Shown: positions 45,721-57,122, numbered from the stretch's first letter. The stretch: 64,000 nucleotides of DNA from Epiperipatus broadwayi (GCA_028023455.1 JAQFVV010006306.1:1763001-1827000), one strand, 5' to 3'. Numbers and translations are program-made. Notes: generated from the letters alone by a model not told the origin.

Positions 45721-45899
45721 TTGCTGCCAGCCAGCTGGTGGAATGTTCCTGTGCATACGCATTGTGAACAGTGCCACCTTTCGGCTGGAATTTGCAATGC
45801 TGCATTTGGGGCCCCTACTCTAAGTATTTCTGTGGTTGACCCTGACCAGTGCCTCTGGTGGCCACATGGGTCAAAAGTCACAAGTACCGTTTGTTATTA

Positions 45900-48689
45900 A
45901 TAGGATAAAATTATTTAAATTCAACTATTATTACATTACCAAATAAATTGCTAATGCCATATTAAAAAATACAATCCTCCAGGTATAACAAATAATTTTA
46001 TAATAGCAACTAATAAAGATAGCAGTGTAGGCCAGTGGATTCTTGTATAGAATCCTGGCCCCTTTCAAATAAATTAAAAGCTGATTCTGTCCTCAACTAT
46101 TGATATATATGTATATTTTAAAAATAATTAGTAAAATGAAATAACTAGAAAAATTCAATTGGAAGGAGCCTGACTGCTAATTGAATTCTTAGAAAGACTG
46201 AAATTGATAAAATTCCACCCGGATTAGTACTACAGAAAACAAAAGATCTCAAGGTATAAAAAGACTGAGAGAGAAATAGTGTGCATGTTCTTTTTCCTAA
46301 TCTTCATTGTTGAGGCGTCAACTAGTTTTTTGCCAGCTAGAAGCAGCAGAAGAATTCAGTAGAGGACATTTTAATTTCCCAGGAACTTGGCTCCTGAAGG
46401 TTATCAAGCTGATTTGGATTTATAATAGATTTCCCCGATCTTAATATGATTTAAAATGCCTAATGGCTTATAGGATTATGATAGACTGAAAACCAATGCT
46501 AAGGTAAATGTGTGGTTTTGTTTTGCTTAGTCAGCTAATCTATATATTAAGTGGAAGGACTCATATTCCTCAAAACAGTGAAAGGACTTGTATGCAATAG
46601 ATGTGTTAACTTATTTATATTTACAACTCGCTGTAACTATTTAGCTAATATATTATAACGATCGAAATGAAAAAGCCTTAAACGTATCCACACTACATGG
46701 GCGCCATCTTGGCATTTAAACCTAGAAAAATTTATAGAGTCGGCAGATATGCGCTGTTGAGATTCCACTTTATTTAAATATTCAGATCGTTAGCCCAAGT
46801 CACTAGCTCAGTGGAGTAGCAGAGATAATAAAATATAAATTTTATATCTTAAATATAAAAGAATAAAAGCCACTGCCAGAAATTAACACATAAAAATATT
46901 TATTTACGCACATATAAAATAACATTTAAATTTTGAGGAATAAATTCAACATTTTAGATTTTTCTATTAATCTTTAGTTTTACATTTAAGTAAATTACAA
47001 CCATGAGTTTAATATTTATTTAGTGAGTCGAGTATGAATAGACTACACAGATCTGCATTTGAAAAGAAAATATTCTTCCCTGATTTAACCATAGGCAACA
47101 AATTTCGCAATCAAATCGGCGCCAATCCATCTGATACATTTATGTATTCAATGTAGCATGAAAATACGACAACACAAAATACTATATTGTCAGGAATGTA
47201 CATCTGATCAGTAAGTAGAATTAGAGAAGACATTGTCTCTCCACCAACAGGAATGTCACATCTGTTGGCGAGTAGAATAATAAACATAAAACTCCATAGG
47301 AATGGACTGCGGTCCTTTGCCATCTTACAAACCCATCCATAGGCAAACAGAAGGTATGTGGCGTATATCTATAATCCTGCCCGTAGCGGATCTCATACTA
47401 CATCTAAAATTACACAAATATATCCAATCCATTGAACCAATTCAACTACGAAATAAATAACCTAAGATTACCCTCCCTTAATATAACTTTACAAAACTAT
47501 ATAGCCATTCATGCCCGACTTAAATTTAACATTTAAATACGTTCGCACAGATTATTTTTAAACAATTTGTTTTATAATGTCGAGTATAGATCGGCTACAC
47601 AGATTCCACGGTCAAAAACATTCAAATTAAACACAATCGATCAAAATACAAAATCATCGATAACGTCAATTGCAAAAGGGAATACACAAGGCCCCATGGC
47701 ATTCATCGTAAGATGCCCGCATTAACATTGTTGACCTATATATTCTAATCAAATGTGAAAACTTCAACATAATCAACTGCTAACGAATCTATGCAACGTC
47801 TATACCCAACCTAAATTTCATCATTTAAAATTTAAACAATAAATAATTTATACAATAAGAAAAAAAAATGGAAATGATTTTTATCAATCGGAAAACATAT
47901 AAAATTAAACATTATTAATTTGATTTTAAACTTAAAAAAGTCAGATAGAAGTTCATAAGCTTGAACGAAAGTTCTTAATTATTTTTAAATTTAGAGTTCA
48001 TGTCAATATAGCTTACGGTAGAAGAGTCCAGGTTTCTGCTTTTAATTTTTAATTCCCGCGACGCCTCCATTGGAAGATAATGTTCTGGAGATGGCAATAG
48101 CTGGTTCAAGGTATCACAGTCTTTTCATTTTTTTTTTTTTATACAGAGAGTGTGGTATGTGCGTCCTACCACATCTCTCAAACACAAAATGCTGGAACTG
48201 TCAGAAAAAACTGTATTTCCCTTTTTATATTATCCACACGGATTCAATCAACAAAACGTCACTAATCCATCACTTTCGTTAGGGTCCGAGCCAAGGCTTA
48301 GTGCTTTCATTGGTCAAGCTAATTTCTCTTTATTTTCTTATCTATCTTTCATCAGATCATTTTAATTATACAAGAGCCCAAGGCTAGCTTGCTTTTCAAA
48401 CAATTTATAAACAATCATTTCCATTTACAGATTACAAGAATTAATTAATACCTGTTTTTATTTTTAAATCTTGTACTTTTTTTTTATAAAAAAGTACGTT
48501 CAAATACTTATTTATTTGTTTTTTTAAAAAAAAATATTTTTAAAGTTTGGCATCTGTGCGAATGTATATACGTTTAACAAACATTTTAATTTTAGCGTTT
48601 AGTTTTTTACTTTTATTTGCGAACTTTTAAGTTTTTATTTTAAATTAATGTAACGACATATTTATATATCGTTACAATATATTTGCTCA
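45900..48689. other. Mostly unrecognised; one dispersed repeat at 46565-46665
   Basis: 46565-46665 (CCTCAAAACAGTGAAAGGAC, GCAATAGATGTGTTAAC) has a second copy at 48690-48760, split by a PLE. A TATA-like GGTATAAAAAGACTGAG lies at about 46255. A 71-codon minus frame at 47111-47323 has a hydrophobic N-terminus but no recognised domain. A duplicated motif GTCGAGTATGAATAGACTAC / GTCGAGTATAGATCGGCTAC occurs at about 47026 and 47579. Confidence 0.35.
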
Positions 48690-48760
48690 TCATTATAAAT
48701 TCCTCAAAACAGTGAAGAGATTTGTATGCAATAGATGTGTTAACTTATTTGTATTTATAT

Positions 48761-48872
48761 CTAACATCCATATATTCAATAACATTAATATATTCCTTTT
48801 CCATAGTAAATTTTATTTTATTTTATTTTATTTTTTCAACTCTACCATTAATATAACTCTACCATTAATATA
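48761..48872 (-). repeat. Inverted 5' fragment of PLE family C
   Basis: CTAACATCCATATATTCAAT to ACCATTAATATA is the reverse complement of the first part of the PLE body (48873-48955). Spacing between arms is near zero, giving a hairpin. Confidence 0.7.
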
Positions 48873-50125
48873 AGTTATATTAATGGTAGAGTTGAAAAAA
48901 TAAAATTTACTATGGAAAAGGAATATATTAATGTTATTGAATATATGGATGTTAGAATTTAAAAAAAAATTGATAGGAATGGTAGTGTTATTATAGAAAC
49001 ATCTGTCTTTAGAAAAAAAACATTTTTTGGATTATCAAATAATTGGTTTTCAGATATTGACAATCATAGTAAAATTAATATTGTTAATAAAATTATTAGG
49101 GCAATTAAGTTATGTTCAAATAGTAATTTGTTTGAGAATGAGGTTGATATTATTAGGAATGAATGTTTTATGAATGATTATCCTAGGGGTGTAGTTGAAC
49201 ATTTGTTTTCTAATAAAAATATAAATAAAATAAGGAATAGAATGGGATTAGATAGAAATAAAAATAGAGAAAAGATTATTTATGTTAGTTTTAATATATC
49301 TAAAGATTTATTTATTAAAGTTAAGAAATTAGTTAAAATGATTAATAGGAAATATAATGTTTCAATTTGTCCAGTTTATAAAAAGAAAGCAAATTTAAAT
49401 TTTTTAATTAATAATAATGGGGATTATAATAGGTTAGACATTATGAATTCAGTTTATTTGATAAAGTGTTTGAATTGTTTTAGAAAGAATGTAGAAATGA
49501 CATATATTGGGACTAGTAAAAATAAATTAAAAACTAGATTAAAACAGCATTTAGGTGATAAAAATTCTGCTATTTACATTCGTAAGAATAAATTTAAGCA
49601 TGGGGATTTTGAAATAAAACCTTTGGAATGTATTAAGTCATATAATGAAAGGATAATAAAAGAGGGTGTATACATAAATGAAATTAAACCAGAATTAAAT
49701 ATCCGATGTTAATAGAAAAAGATAAAAGAAAATAAAAGGTTTTTAATTAAAAGTTTTTAAATGATATATACAGATTTTAAAAAAGAAATTAGTTGTGTTT
49801 AAGTTGTGATTGTAATAGGAAAAGGGAGTGAAATAAGGTAAAAAAAGAAAATTTTGGTTATGAATATATTTTTTTAATTTTTAATTAATTAATTTATTTA
49901 TTTTTTTTGGAATATGTGATATTTATTGTATATATATTTTATTTTAGTGTGCCTTGAAAAAGACTATAAAAAATAGTCGAAACGTTGGATTTCTTTTTCA
50001 TGATTATAGTCATAAAAAATCAAGTTTTAAAAAAAAGGAGTTAGTTTGTTTTATTTCTATATTGGATATATATGAACTATTTTGAAAAGAAGAACTGTGT
50101 GCTGGATATATTAAATTATTTTATT
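48873..50125 (+). pseudogene. PLE family C, 5'-truncated, RT end and GIY-YIG
   Basis: A nearly continuous plus frame begins inside the RT thumb region (GRVEKIKFTMEKEYINVI), meets one stop at about 48959, and resumes to reach an intact 194-codon ORF at 49128-49712. That ORF has DYPRGVVEHLFSN, a Cys pair (CPVYKKKANLNFL), NSVYLIKCLNC and MTYIGTSKNKLKTRLKQH of the GIY-YIG nuclease, and KPELN near its end. It has no YVDD, so no polymerase. The 3' tail holds the hammerhead-like stem at 49953-49985. It sits in the second copy of the repeat found at 46565; that copy is the empty site. Confidence 0.8.
49953..49988 (+). ncRNA. Hammerhead-like motif in PLE family C tail (degenerate)
   Basis: CCTTGAAAA, GACTAT paired with ATAGTC around AAAAA, GAAACGTTGG. 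It matches 10708-10748 in layout; both copies share the deviation of the first core box. Confidence 0.45.
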
Positions 50126-50439
50126 TTAGCTAATATATATTTGTTCATCATTATAAGCATATGTTAATAAATTGCGTAAAATTATTGAGCCGCTCTGGGT
50201 TTTATTTTATCTAACCAAGGGATAATTAACTCCGACATAATTTTGCTATTCTTACTCAGGGATAGTGGGGTAGGACATAGCAACTATTTTTCAAGTTTAG
50301 TTATGTTAAGCAGGGTTATAATTGTGCTCGATAAAATTACCTGACATATTCTAATGAGGGAATTATCAAAGTGAACGTAATTTGGTCATCAAATATAAAG
50401 AACATAAATTGTATAAAACCTAAGATACCGCTGAATGGT
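50126..50439. other. Spacer, nothing recognised
   Basis: No gene recognised; its first part (GCTAATATATATTTG) continues the split repeat. Confidence 0.35.
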
Positions 50440-51430
50440 ATACCATAAAACAAACTTACAGAATAGATCAATGAATATGAGTTGTCATTATGCTTTGGAT
50501 TTGTAGATTACAAAAAGACATCCAATATTATATGCATTTCTATGGTGATTAAAGCATTGGGTCATCAAGATATAGACTCAAAATATATCATATTCTGAAC
50601 ATTTTTTATCAAATTACAATTAGATTACATGACGATACTAAGAATACTGACGTTAAGAACATCAAAGTAAATCGTATCTTCAAAATTTTTACAGCCATTT
50701 TACAAAATGTATTTTGTCAATTAAAACGTAAAGTTAAAGGAGTAAAAGAAAATGAAAATTATTTAAGTCATCTAAATTTTGTAGATGATATAGTTGTTTT
50801 GCAAATAATTCTTCAGAATTTCAGGAAAGATTGCAAAAGTTATCAGATAAAAGTAAGAAATTAGGACTAAACGTAAATGCTGAAAATGCTAAAGTAAGGT
50901 TCAATAGATTATCTCAGAATACAGATCACTAATTATGAATTAAAAGAAATTAATAACTAACAATATTTTGGTTTTATTATTAATACAGATGAAAACATAA
51001 TAGATGACATTAATCATAGAATTAAACTTGGATGGAGAGCTTTTAGTAGAAATAATTTAATGTTAAAAGGAAATATGCCTATGTGTTTGAAACGGAAAGA
51101 CTTTTAATAGATGTGTTTTATTAATGCTTACTCATAGATATGAGACTTGGATGCTTAATATAAGAGTATTGTAAAGACTTAAGACCACTCAATGAAGTAT
51201 GAGGAGATGTATATTAGAAGTAACAAAAAAAGACTGAAAATGAAATACATGGTTGAAAGAACCAAATATCATTGACAATATTGAAAAAATTAAGACTGAA
51301 ATAAAGGTAGCTAAATATATTGCCAGAATAGAAAATAATAAATGGACAGTTGAAATTTTAAGTCGAATCCAAAAAAATTATAAAAGACCTAGAAAGAGAC
51401 CACATGTGAGATGGATAGTTGAAATAAGAT
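50440..51430 (+). pseudogene. RTE LINE, RT region, decayed (left of HHR insertion)
   Basis: Plus strand, all three frames: ELSLCFGFVDYKK, VIKALGHQDID, then the palm region with FVDDIVV (50781 region; the catalytic pair is kept), INHRIKLGWRAFSRNN, LKGNMPMCLKRK, and the TETWMLN-like tail. Matches the minus-strand copy at 60392-61140 step by step. Many stops and indels. Confidence 0.7.
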
Positions 51431-51606
51431 TAGTTTGTGTGTTAAGCCAATAAACATCACATGATCACTATTTCTTATGCTTGCTCTTAACTGTTATTAA
51501 AACAGGTAAAACTCTATATATTGCCACTCAGTGCAATCTAGAGTCATCAGTGGATGCCAGAAGGCTTGTGCATAAAATCCCCATCTAGGGCCTACTCATC
51601 CAACAA

Positions 51607-51646
51607 CCCCAGACTAGTTTCTGGCTTATGGCCTTCGTCAGTGAGG
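51607..51646 (-). ncRNA. Hammerhead ribozyme, family 1
   Basis: Minus strand: CCTCA, CTGACGA, stem II GGC-CATAA-GCC, GAAA, ACTAGT, C, TGGGG. All consensus positions are met. Confidence 0.75.
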
Positions 51647-51809
51647 AGTCTTGGATCTGACTATATAAGCTGATGAGCTTGGATTAAAAATATTATGATG
51701 TTTTCAATTTAAGTCTCATAGTTTTGTAGTTAAGTAGAGATAAAAGGTGTCTGCTGGAGGGTTGCATTAGATCCTAAGATCTAGATGCAGTGCTTTCGGA
51801 TCCAAGGCT

Positions 51810-51849
51810 CCTCACTGATGAAGGCAGCAAGCCAAAAACTAGTCTGGGG
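51810..51849 (+). ncRNA. Hammerhead-like ribozyme, family 1, core mutated
   Basis: CCTCA, CTGATGA, stem II GGC-AGCAA-GCC, then AAAA where GAAA is expected (G12 to A), ACTAGT, C, TGGGG. Probably inactive. Confidence 0.6.
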
Positions 51850-51978
51850 ATGTTCGTTGTGTAGGCACTAGATGGGGATTTTATGCACAAGCCTTCTGGC
51901 ATCAATTGATTACTCTGGCTTGCACTGAATGGCAATACGTATAGAAAGTTTTGCCTGTTTTAATAGTTTGTGTGTTAA

Positions 51979-52075
51979 AAAAAAAGAGAGACTAAGAATT
52001 GGAGAAATTGGATTAAACTTGGAGAAATAATCATGCAATGGATTGAAAATGATGATGACATCCATATTAAATGGA
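51979..52075 (+). pseudogene. RTE LINE 3' end (right of HHR insertion)
   Basis: AGAGACTAAGAATTGGAGAAATTGG, written here in short, continues the RTE reading and ends GATGATGACATC, the short-repeat terminus also seen at 60080 and 43545. Confidence 0.65.
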
Positions 52076-52372
52076 TTAAAAATAAAATATTAAAATTAAT
52101 AATATAAAAACATAATGTTTGTGCATATGTGTGTATAAAAATTATCAAAATATGTTAATATAAATAAATAAAAATTAGTGTAATACAATATTTTACAGTT
52201 TTGAAAAAGATTGTTAGAAAATCAAAACCATCAGATATTTAATAAAAAGCATTATGAAAATGTCAAGGCAGAAATGCGTAATTTAGGATTTTAAACCAGC
52301 AAGCATCACATGATCACATCTCCAATACTAGCACATAATTGTTTATAAACAAAGCAAAGCAAAACTCCATAT

Positions 52373-53931
52373 TGTAACAGACGGGGTTCGAATACAAGAG
52401 ATAAGGCAATAGTGCTAATTGAGAGTGTTGATATGGAGCGATTATATGCGAAAAGATATATATGTAAATAGTCATTCGAACCCTGTTACAAGGAGTGCGA
52501 AAGTTATGTGTGTATGCATATGTAAATATGGTTGTATGTGCGAGTGTACAATATGCGTATGTATTAACGGTGATGGTTACAATCAATTATATAGAGAGCT
52601 GTATAAATTGTGATTGATTATTCGTACATATTTTATCCGTTAAGTTTTTTTTTTAAAGTTTTAATAATATTGTCGGTAACACGTGTTTTCTTTTGTTAAT
52701 TAATCTCTTGAACATATGAGGACAGAAATAGAAATGAATCAATTGCTGTAGGCAGTTTGGTCAATAACTGGCGTCGAGAAGTCTGAAAACTGGTCAGGTG
52801 GGTATTTTTGAAGAACAATGGAAGAACTGGTCAGTGGCGTACGGATACACAGAGAAAATTTTACAAAGTTAAAAGTGAAAAACAAAAGAACTTTTTGTTG
52901 TGCTCGAAAGGAGAGATATAGATAGAAAAAAAAAGGAGACGCGGCTTGAACTACAGATTGTGTGGACGTGTAATTTTTTTCTTAAGAAGTCATTAATATT
53001 TTCCCACCCAAAATGTCGGGGTAATTCTATAGTGCGAGTTTTGTTAATCGGCCCAGTGGACACTTGTTGTGGAACTCACCTGAAGCGGACTTACGAACTG
53101 CGTTATTAAAATAAAGAAATTTTGTTTCATCAAGTGTAATGGTGACGAAAGATCTTTGAAAATTGGACCCTGTCATAAAGCGAGTGAATCACCTACTCCA
53201 CCTCTGGGATAAGCTATTCGATATACCCTATTGGAACTGTTTGCCATCCGTTATATCTACCGGACCAGTATTCTTGGAGAGTTATAAATGCGGACTTGTC
53301 TTTGATTGCGTGAACTAAGGTAAATTGACGTGGCACAAAAATATATGTTCAGTGAATGTGTCTTAATAAAGAAACTAGTGTTACCTCAATATTAATTACT
53401 ATAATGGGTCTCTTTTAAAATTAAATAAAATAACAACATTAAATAAACAGCTCTGATGTATAATTGCACTATTTTGATGCGTGTATGAATTATATATGTG
53501 TGTATCAGAATAAATGGGCTGTGCGCTTGAATATTGATATATTTATATGCGTGTATAAATGGGATTTATTGGTAATGGGTATAGTCGTAAATAGAATAAA
53601 TTTTATGATAAGATCCTGGTTAGATTAATGGATTTATAACAAATAAACTATCGTACATAATAATAGACATATAAGACTTAGTTAGGTATTGTTTTAGCTT
53701 TGTTCTCTAGTTAGACTATCGTCCCCAAACCCTGAGATTGAGCTGGTTCGGTGCGCTACCATAAATAGATATACATACCAGAACCCTTATTTACGTTTTC
53801 GATGAGATAATTCTTATCCACGTGTAAGATTGGCGCGTGAGATGGAATCAAACCATGCTCACAAATATCTTCATTCGAAGCTACGGGTTAAAGCCTACAA
53901 TGGCGGTTTAAAAGATATCGGTGGTGTTATA
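52373..53931 (+). repeat. 5' LTR
   Basis: 1559 bp. TATA-like GTATAAAT at 53553-53560. The small open frames inside it (such as 52900-53109) are repeated in the other LTR and are not taken as genes. Confidence 0.85.
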
Positions 53932-53932
53932 A

Positions 53933-53950
53933 TGGCGTCCCAACTAACGG
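53933..53950 (+). promoter_or_regulatory. Primer-binding site
   Basis: TGGCGTCCCAACTAACGG directly after the 5' LTR. The TGG start and the GC-rich body are the form expected for pairing with the CCA 3' end of a tRNA. I do not assign the tRNA. Confidence 0.6.
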
Positions 53951-54026
53951 GGCTGCGAATGTTAGAGAACGGGCATTTAAAAGGGCATCCTAACGTAACG
54001 TAAAAGAGCTCACAAACGAGAGTGGA

Positions 54027-54057
<31 letters not shown>

Positions 54058-54427
54058 GGAAAAATAAAAGTGATAGTTTTGTTATAAATCGGAAAGAGTT
54101 TGAACACATATTGGAAAGATAGTAGATGGGCATATTTTGCGTGGTGAATGTACGGATAGAAAAGTTCTCGAGTGGTCAAGGGGGAAAATAGCGTTGATGT
54201 ATGTCCTGTGATATATATATAAAGTCATGGGTTATAAAATAGAGGTTTAAGAATTTATCTAACATTGAGATATTATAAAACAATATCGTTCAATATGATA
54301 AGAAGGAGGGACAAAGGTCTATCAGGTGGGTCATGCAGTGGACCACTGGAAGCCGGGGTGACGAACCTGGCACGTTTAACCTTAATAGTGATATATAAAA
54401 AAATGAAGCAAAAAAAATAAGCAGAAA

Positions 54428-55003
54428 GTGGAACAGCAGAAGGCGAGTGAGAAGAAACTAAGCTTGATGCAGAAAATTTTAGATAAATTAGAAAGCATAG
54501 AACTCCGATTTCAGAAAATGGACGAGAGGTTCGGAATGAGATTCCAGAAGTTAGAACAGAGACTAGGGAAGGAAAGTGAAAGTACTCAAGGGGAAAAGGA
54601 ATATGAGGGAAATGAAAGTGAAAGTATGGAAAAGACTGAGAAGTCGAACAATAAAGAAGTAGAAGAGAGTTTAGATGTACGAGAGGGGAGTGTGAAACAG
54701 AAGCGGAAGGCCGGTGAGGCAGAACTACTTAATGCGCCAGACCTGAGCGCATATGACCATAGCGTGCTGTTGGAACGAGGAAAGGAAGTCCAAGATCAGC
54801 AAAGTGCTAAGGTTGGGATAGAAGGACGATCTGATGGCGATGCAACGTACAGAAAAGGAGGCGACGATAGTTACGGACAGAGATGGAAGTACGAACCAGA
54901 AGCGCGGCGTCCACCAGACAAACCAAATTACGATCAAGTAAAGGCCTCATACAATGCTCGGTCACTCAAGCCCTTCGCAAACCCAGAGAGGGATAAAGGA
55001 TAG
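54428..55003 (+). CDS. Gag-like coiled-coil protein (191 codons)
   Basis: The only frame of size in the LTR element's interior. The frame as listed starts at GTG; the first in-frame ATG is codon 14. Residues ~15-50 form a coiled coil with repeats of the type RFQKMDERF and RFQKLEQRL, then an acidic Ser/Glu/Lys-rich middle and a charged C-terminal third (YEPEARRPPDK). No zinc knuckle (CX2CX4HX4C) and no protease motif. A particle or RNA-binding role is inferred only from position between LTRs. It resembles in style the decayed ORF at 3832. It could instead be the 5' remnant of a longer deleted Gag. Confidence 0.5.
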   Translation: MEQQKASEKKLSLMQKILDKLESIELRFQKMDERFGMRFQKLEQRLGKESESTQGEKEYEGNESESMEKTEKSNNKEVEESLDVREGSVKQKRKAGEAELLNAPDLSAYDHSVLLERGKEVQDQQSAKVGIEGRSDGDATYRKGGDDSYGQRWKYEPEARRPPDKPNYDQVKASYNARSLKPFANPERDKG

Positions 55004-55062
55004 AAAAGAGTCGTTTAAGAAGCCGTTCAAATACACAGAAGGTATTTGAAGGCTATTGCACC

Positions 55063-55071
55063 AGGGGGGTA
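55063..55071 (+). promoter_or_regulatory. Polypurine tract
   Basis: AGGGGGGTA immediately before the 3' LTR, the usual place for plus-strand priming. Confidence 0.5.
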
Positions 55072-56631
55072 TGTAACAGACGGGGTTCGAATACAAGAGA
55101 TAAGGCAATAGTGCTAATTGAGAGTGTTGATATGGAGCGATTATATGCGAAAAGATATATATGTAAATAGTCATTCGAACCCTGTTACAAGGAGTGCGAA
55201 AGTTATGTGTGTATGCATATGTAAATATAGTTGTATGTGCGAGTGTACAATATGCGTATGTATTAACGGTGATGGTTACAATCAATTATATAGAGAGCTG
55301 TATAAATTGTGATTGATTATTCGTACATATTTTATCCGTTAAGTTTTTTTTTTAAAGTTTTAATAATATTGTCGGTAACACGTGTTTTCTTTTGTTAATT
55401 AATCTCTTGAACATATGAGGACAGAAATAGAAATGAATCAATTTTGCTGTAGGCAGTTTGGTCAATAACTGGCATCGAGAAGTCTGAAAACTGGTCAGGT
55501 GGGTATTTTTGAAGAACAATGGAAGAACTGGTCAGTGGCGTACGGATACACAGAGAAAATTTTACAAAGTTAAAAGTGAAAAACAAAAGAACTTTTTGTT
55601 GTGCTCGAAAGGAGAGATATAGATAGAAAAAAAAAGGAGACGCGGCTTGAACTACAGATTGTGTGGACGTGTAATTTTTTTCTTAAGAAGTCATTAATAT
55701 TTTCCCACCCAAAATGTCGGGGTAATTCTATAGTGCGAGTTTCGTTAATCGGCCCAGTGGACACTTGTTGTGGAACTCACCTGAAGCGGACTTACGAACT
55801 GCGTTATTAAAATAAAGAAATTTTGTTTCATCAAGTGTAATGGTGACGAAAGATCTTTGAAAATTGGACCCTGTCATAAAGCGAGTGAATCATCTACTCC
55901 ACCTCTGGGATAAGCTATTCGATATACCCTATTGAAACTGTTTGCCATCCGTTATATCTACCGGACCAGTATTCTTGGAGAGTTATAAATGCGGACTTGT
56001 CTTTGATCGCGTGAACTAAGGTAAATTGACGTGGCACAAAAATATATGTTCAGTGAATGTGTCTTAATAAAGAAACTAGTGTTACCTCAATATTAATTAC
56101 TATAATGGGTCTCTTTTAAAATTAAATAAAATAACAACATTAAATAAACAGCTCTGATGTATAATTGCACTATTTTGATGCGTGTATGAATTATATATGT
56201 GTGTATCAGAATAAATGGGCTGTGCGCTTGAATATTGATATATTTATATGCGTGTATAAATGGGATTTATTGGTAATGGGTATAGTCATAAATAGAATAA
56301 ATTTTATGATAAGATCCTGGTTAGATTAATGGATTTATAACAAATAAACTATCATACATAATAATAGACATATAAGACTTAGTTAGGTATTGTTTTAGCT
56401 TTGTTCTCTAGTTAGACTATCGTCCCCAAACCCTGAGATTGAGCTGGTTCGGTGCGCTATCATAAATAGATATACATACCAGAACCCTTATTTACGTTTT
56501 CGATGAGATAATTCTTATCCACGTGTAAGATTGGCGCGTGAGATGGAATCAAACCATGCTCACAAATATCTTCATTCGAAGCTATGGGTTAAAGCCTACA
56601 ATGGCGGTTAAAAGATATCGGTGGTGTTATA
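55072..56631 (+). repeat. 3' LTR
   Basis: 1560 bp, copy of 52373-53931. All ten substitutions that I could see between the two LTRs are transitions. Confidence 0.85.
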
Positions 56632-56724
56632 ATATAGTAGTGCCACCTGTGCTAAACAGAGTAATCAATGGATGCCAGAAGGCTTGTGCATTAAATCCCT
56701 ATCTAATGCCTACTCATCCAATAT

Positions 56725-56764
56725 CCCCAGACTAGTTTCTGGCTTGTGGCCTTCGTCAGTGAGG
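56725..56764 (-). ncRNA. Hammerhead ribozyme, family 1
   Basis: Minus strand: CCTCA, CTGACGA, stem II GGC-CACAA-GCC, GAAA, ACTAGT, C, TGGGG. Consensus throughout. Confidence 0.8.
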
Positions 56765-56953
56765 AGCTTTGGATCTGAGAGCACTGCATCTAGATCTTAG
56801 GATCTAATGCCACCCTCTAGCAACCACCTTTTATCTCTACTTAACTACAAAACTATGAGCATGAAACTGAAAACACAAGTAGAGATAAAAGGTGGTTGCT
56901 AGAGGTGGCATTAGATCCTAAGATCTAGATGCAGTGCTCTCAGATCCAAAGCT

Positions 56954-56993
56954 CCTCACTGACGAAGGCCACAAGCCAGAAACTAGTCTGGGG
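56954..56993 (+). ncRNA. Hammerhead ribozyme, family 1
   Basis: The mirror copy of 56725-56764 on the plus strand with identical core, so both arms of the palindrome may be active. Confidence 0.8.
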
Positions 56994-57122
56994 ATATTGG
57001 ATGAGTAGGCATTAGATAGGGATTTTATGCGCAAGCCTTCTGGCATCCATTGATTACTCTGTTTAGCACAGGTGGCACTACTATATGGAGTTTTGCTTTC
57101 CTTTGTTTAATTTAGGATTTTA

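Larger units (their letters stand above)
51446..51963. mobile_element. HHR-bearing palindromic retroelement, family 1, full (518 bp)
   Basis: It begins GCCAATAAACATCACATGATC and ends AAGTTTTGCCTGTTTTAA. An exact 15-bp direct repeat TAGTTTGTGTGTTAA (51431-51445 and 51964-51978) flanks it, and the interrupted RTE sequence continues correctly on the other side, so ends and TSD are certain. Left and right arms each carry a hammerhead (51607-51646 minus; 51810-51849 plus). The centre (51660-51780) includes GATCTAGATGCAGTGCTTTC. Non-coding. This is the best-defined copy of the family. Confidence 0.85.
52373..56631 (+). mobile_element. Non-autonomous LTR retrotransposon, 4.26 kb
   Basis: LTRs of 1559 and 1560 bp (52373-53931, 55072-56631) begin TGTAACA and end TGTTATA, an imperfect inverted pair. 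ATAT duplicates at 52369-52372 and 56632-56635, and joining the flanks restores the HHR element CTCCATATAGTAGTGCC seen at 8965. The primer-binding site follows one base after the 5' LTR, and a G-rich polypurine tract precedes the 3' LTR. The interior (1.14 kb) has only a Gag-like ORF, no Pol, so replication must be supplied in trans. LTRs differ at about ten sites and two indels, i.e. a recent copy. Confidence 0.85.
52294..57107. mobile_element. HHR-bearing palindromic retroelement, family 1 (551 bp), split by an LTR element
   Basis: Parts 52294-52372 and 56636-57107 form one palindrome when the LTR element is taken out. TAATTTAGGATTTTA at 52279-52293 and 57108-57122 is its exact 15-bp target-site duplication. 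Arms (about 215 bp) are well paired from GTAGTGCCACCTGTGC to GCACAGGTGGCACTAC, through AGATCTTAGGATC, to a very short loop near 56866. Both arms carry intact-looking hammerheads in opposite directions. Non-coding. Confidence 0.85.

Noticed and set aside
44935-46270. Two TATA-like sequences (44935, 46255) as ends of an LTR pair
   Set aside because: The sequences around them do not match each other beyond the TATA.
47111-47323. 71-codon minus-strand ORF with hydrophobic N-terminus
   Set aside because: Looks a little like a signal peptide but there is no domain, no second exon and no coding bias strong enough to support it.
52314-53109. ORFs on both strands in the 4.26-kb element's LTR
   Set aside because: Repeated at 54962-55810, overlapping on opposite strands, no domain; open by chance.
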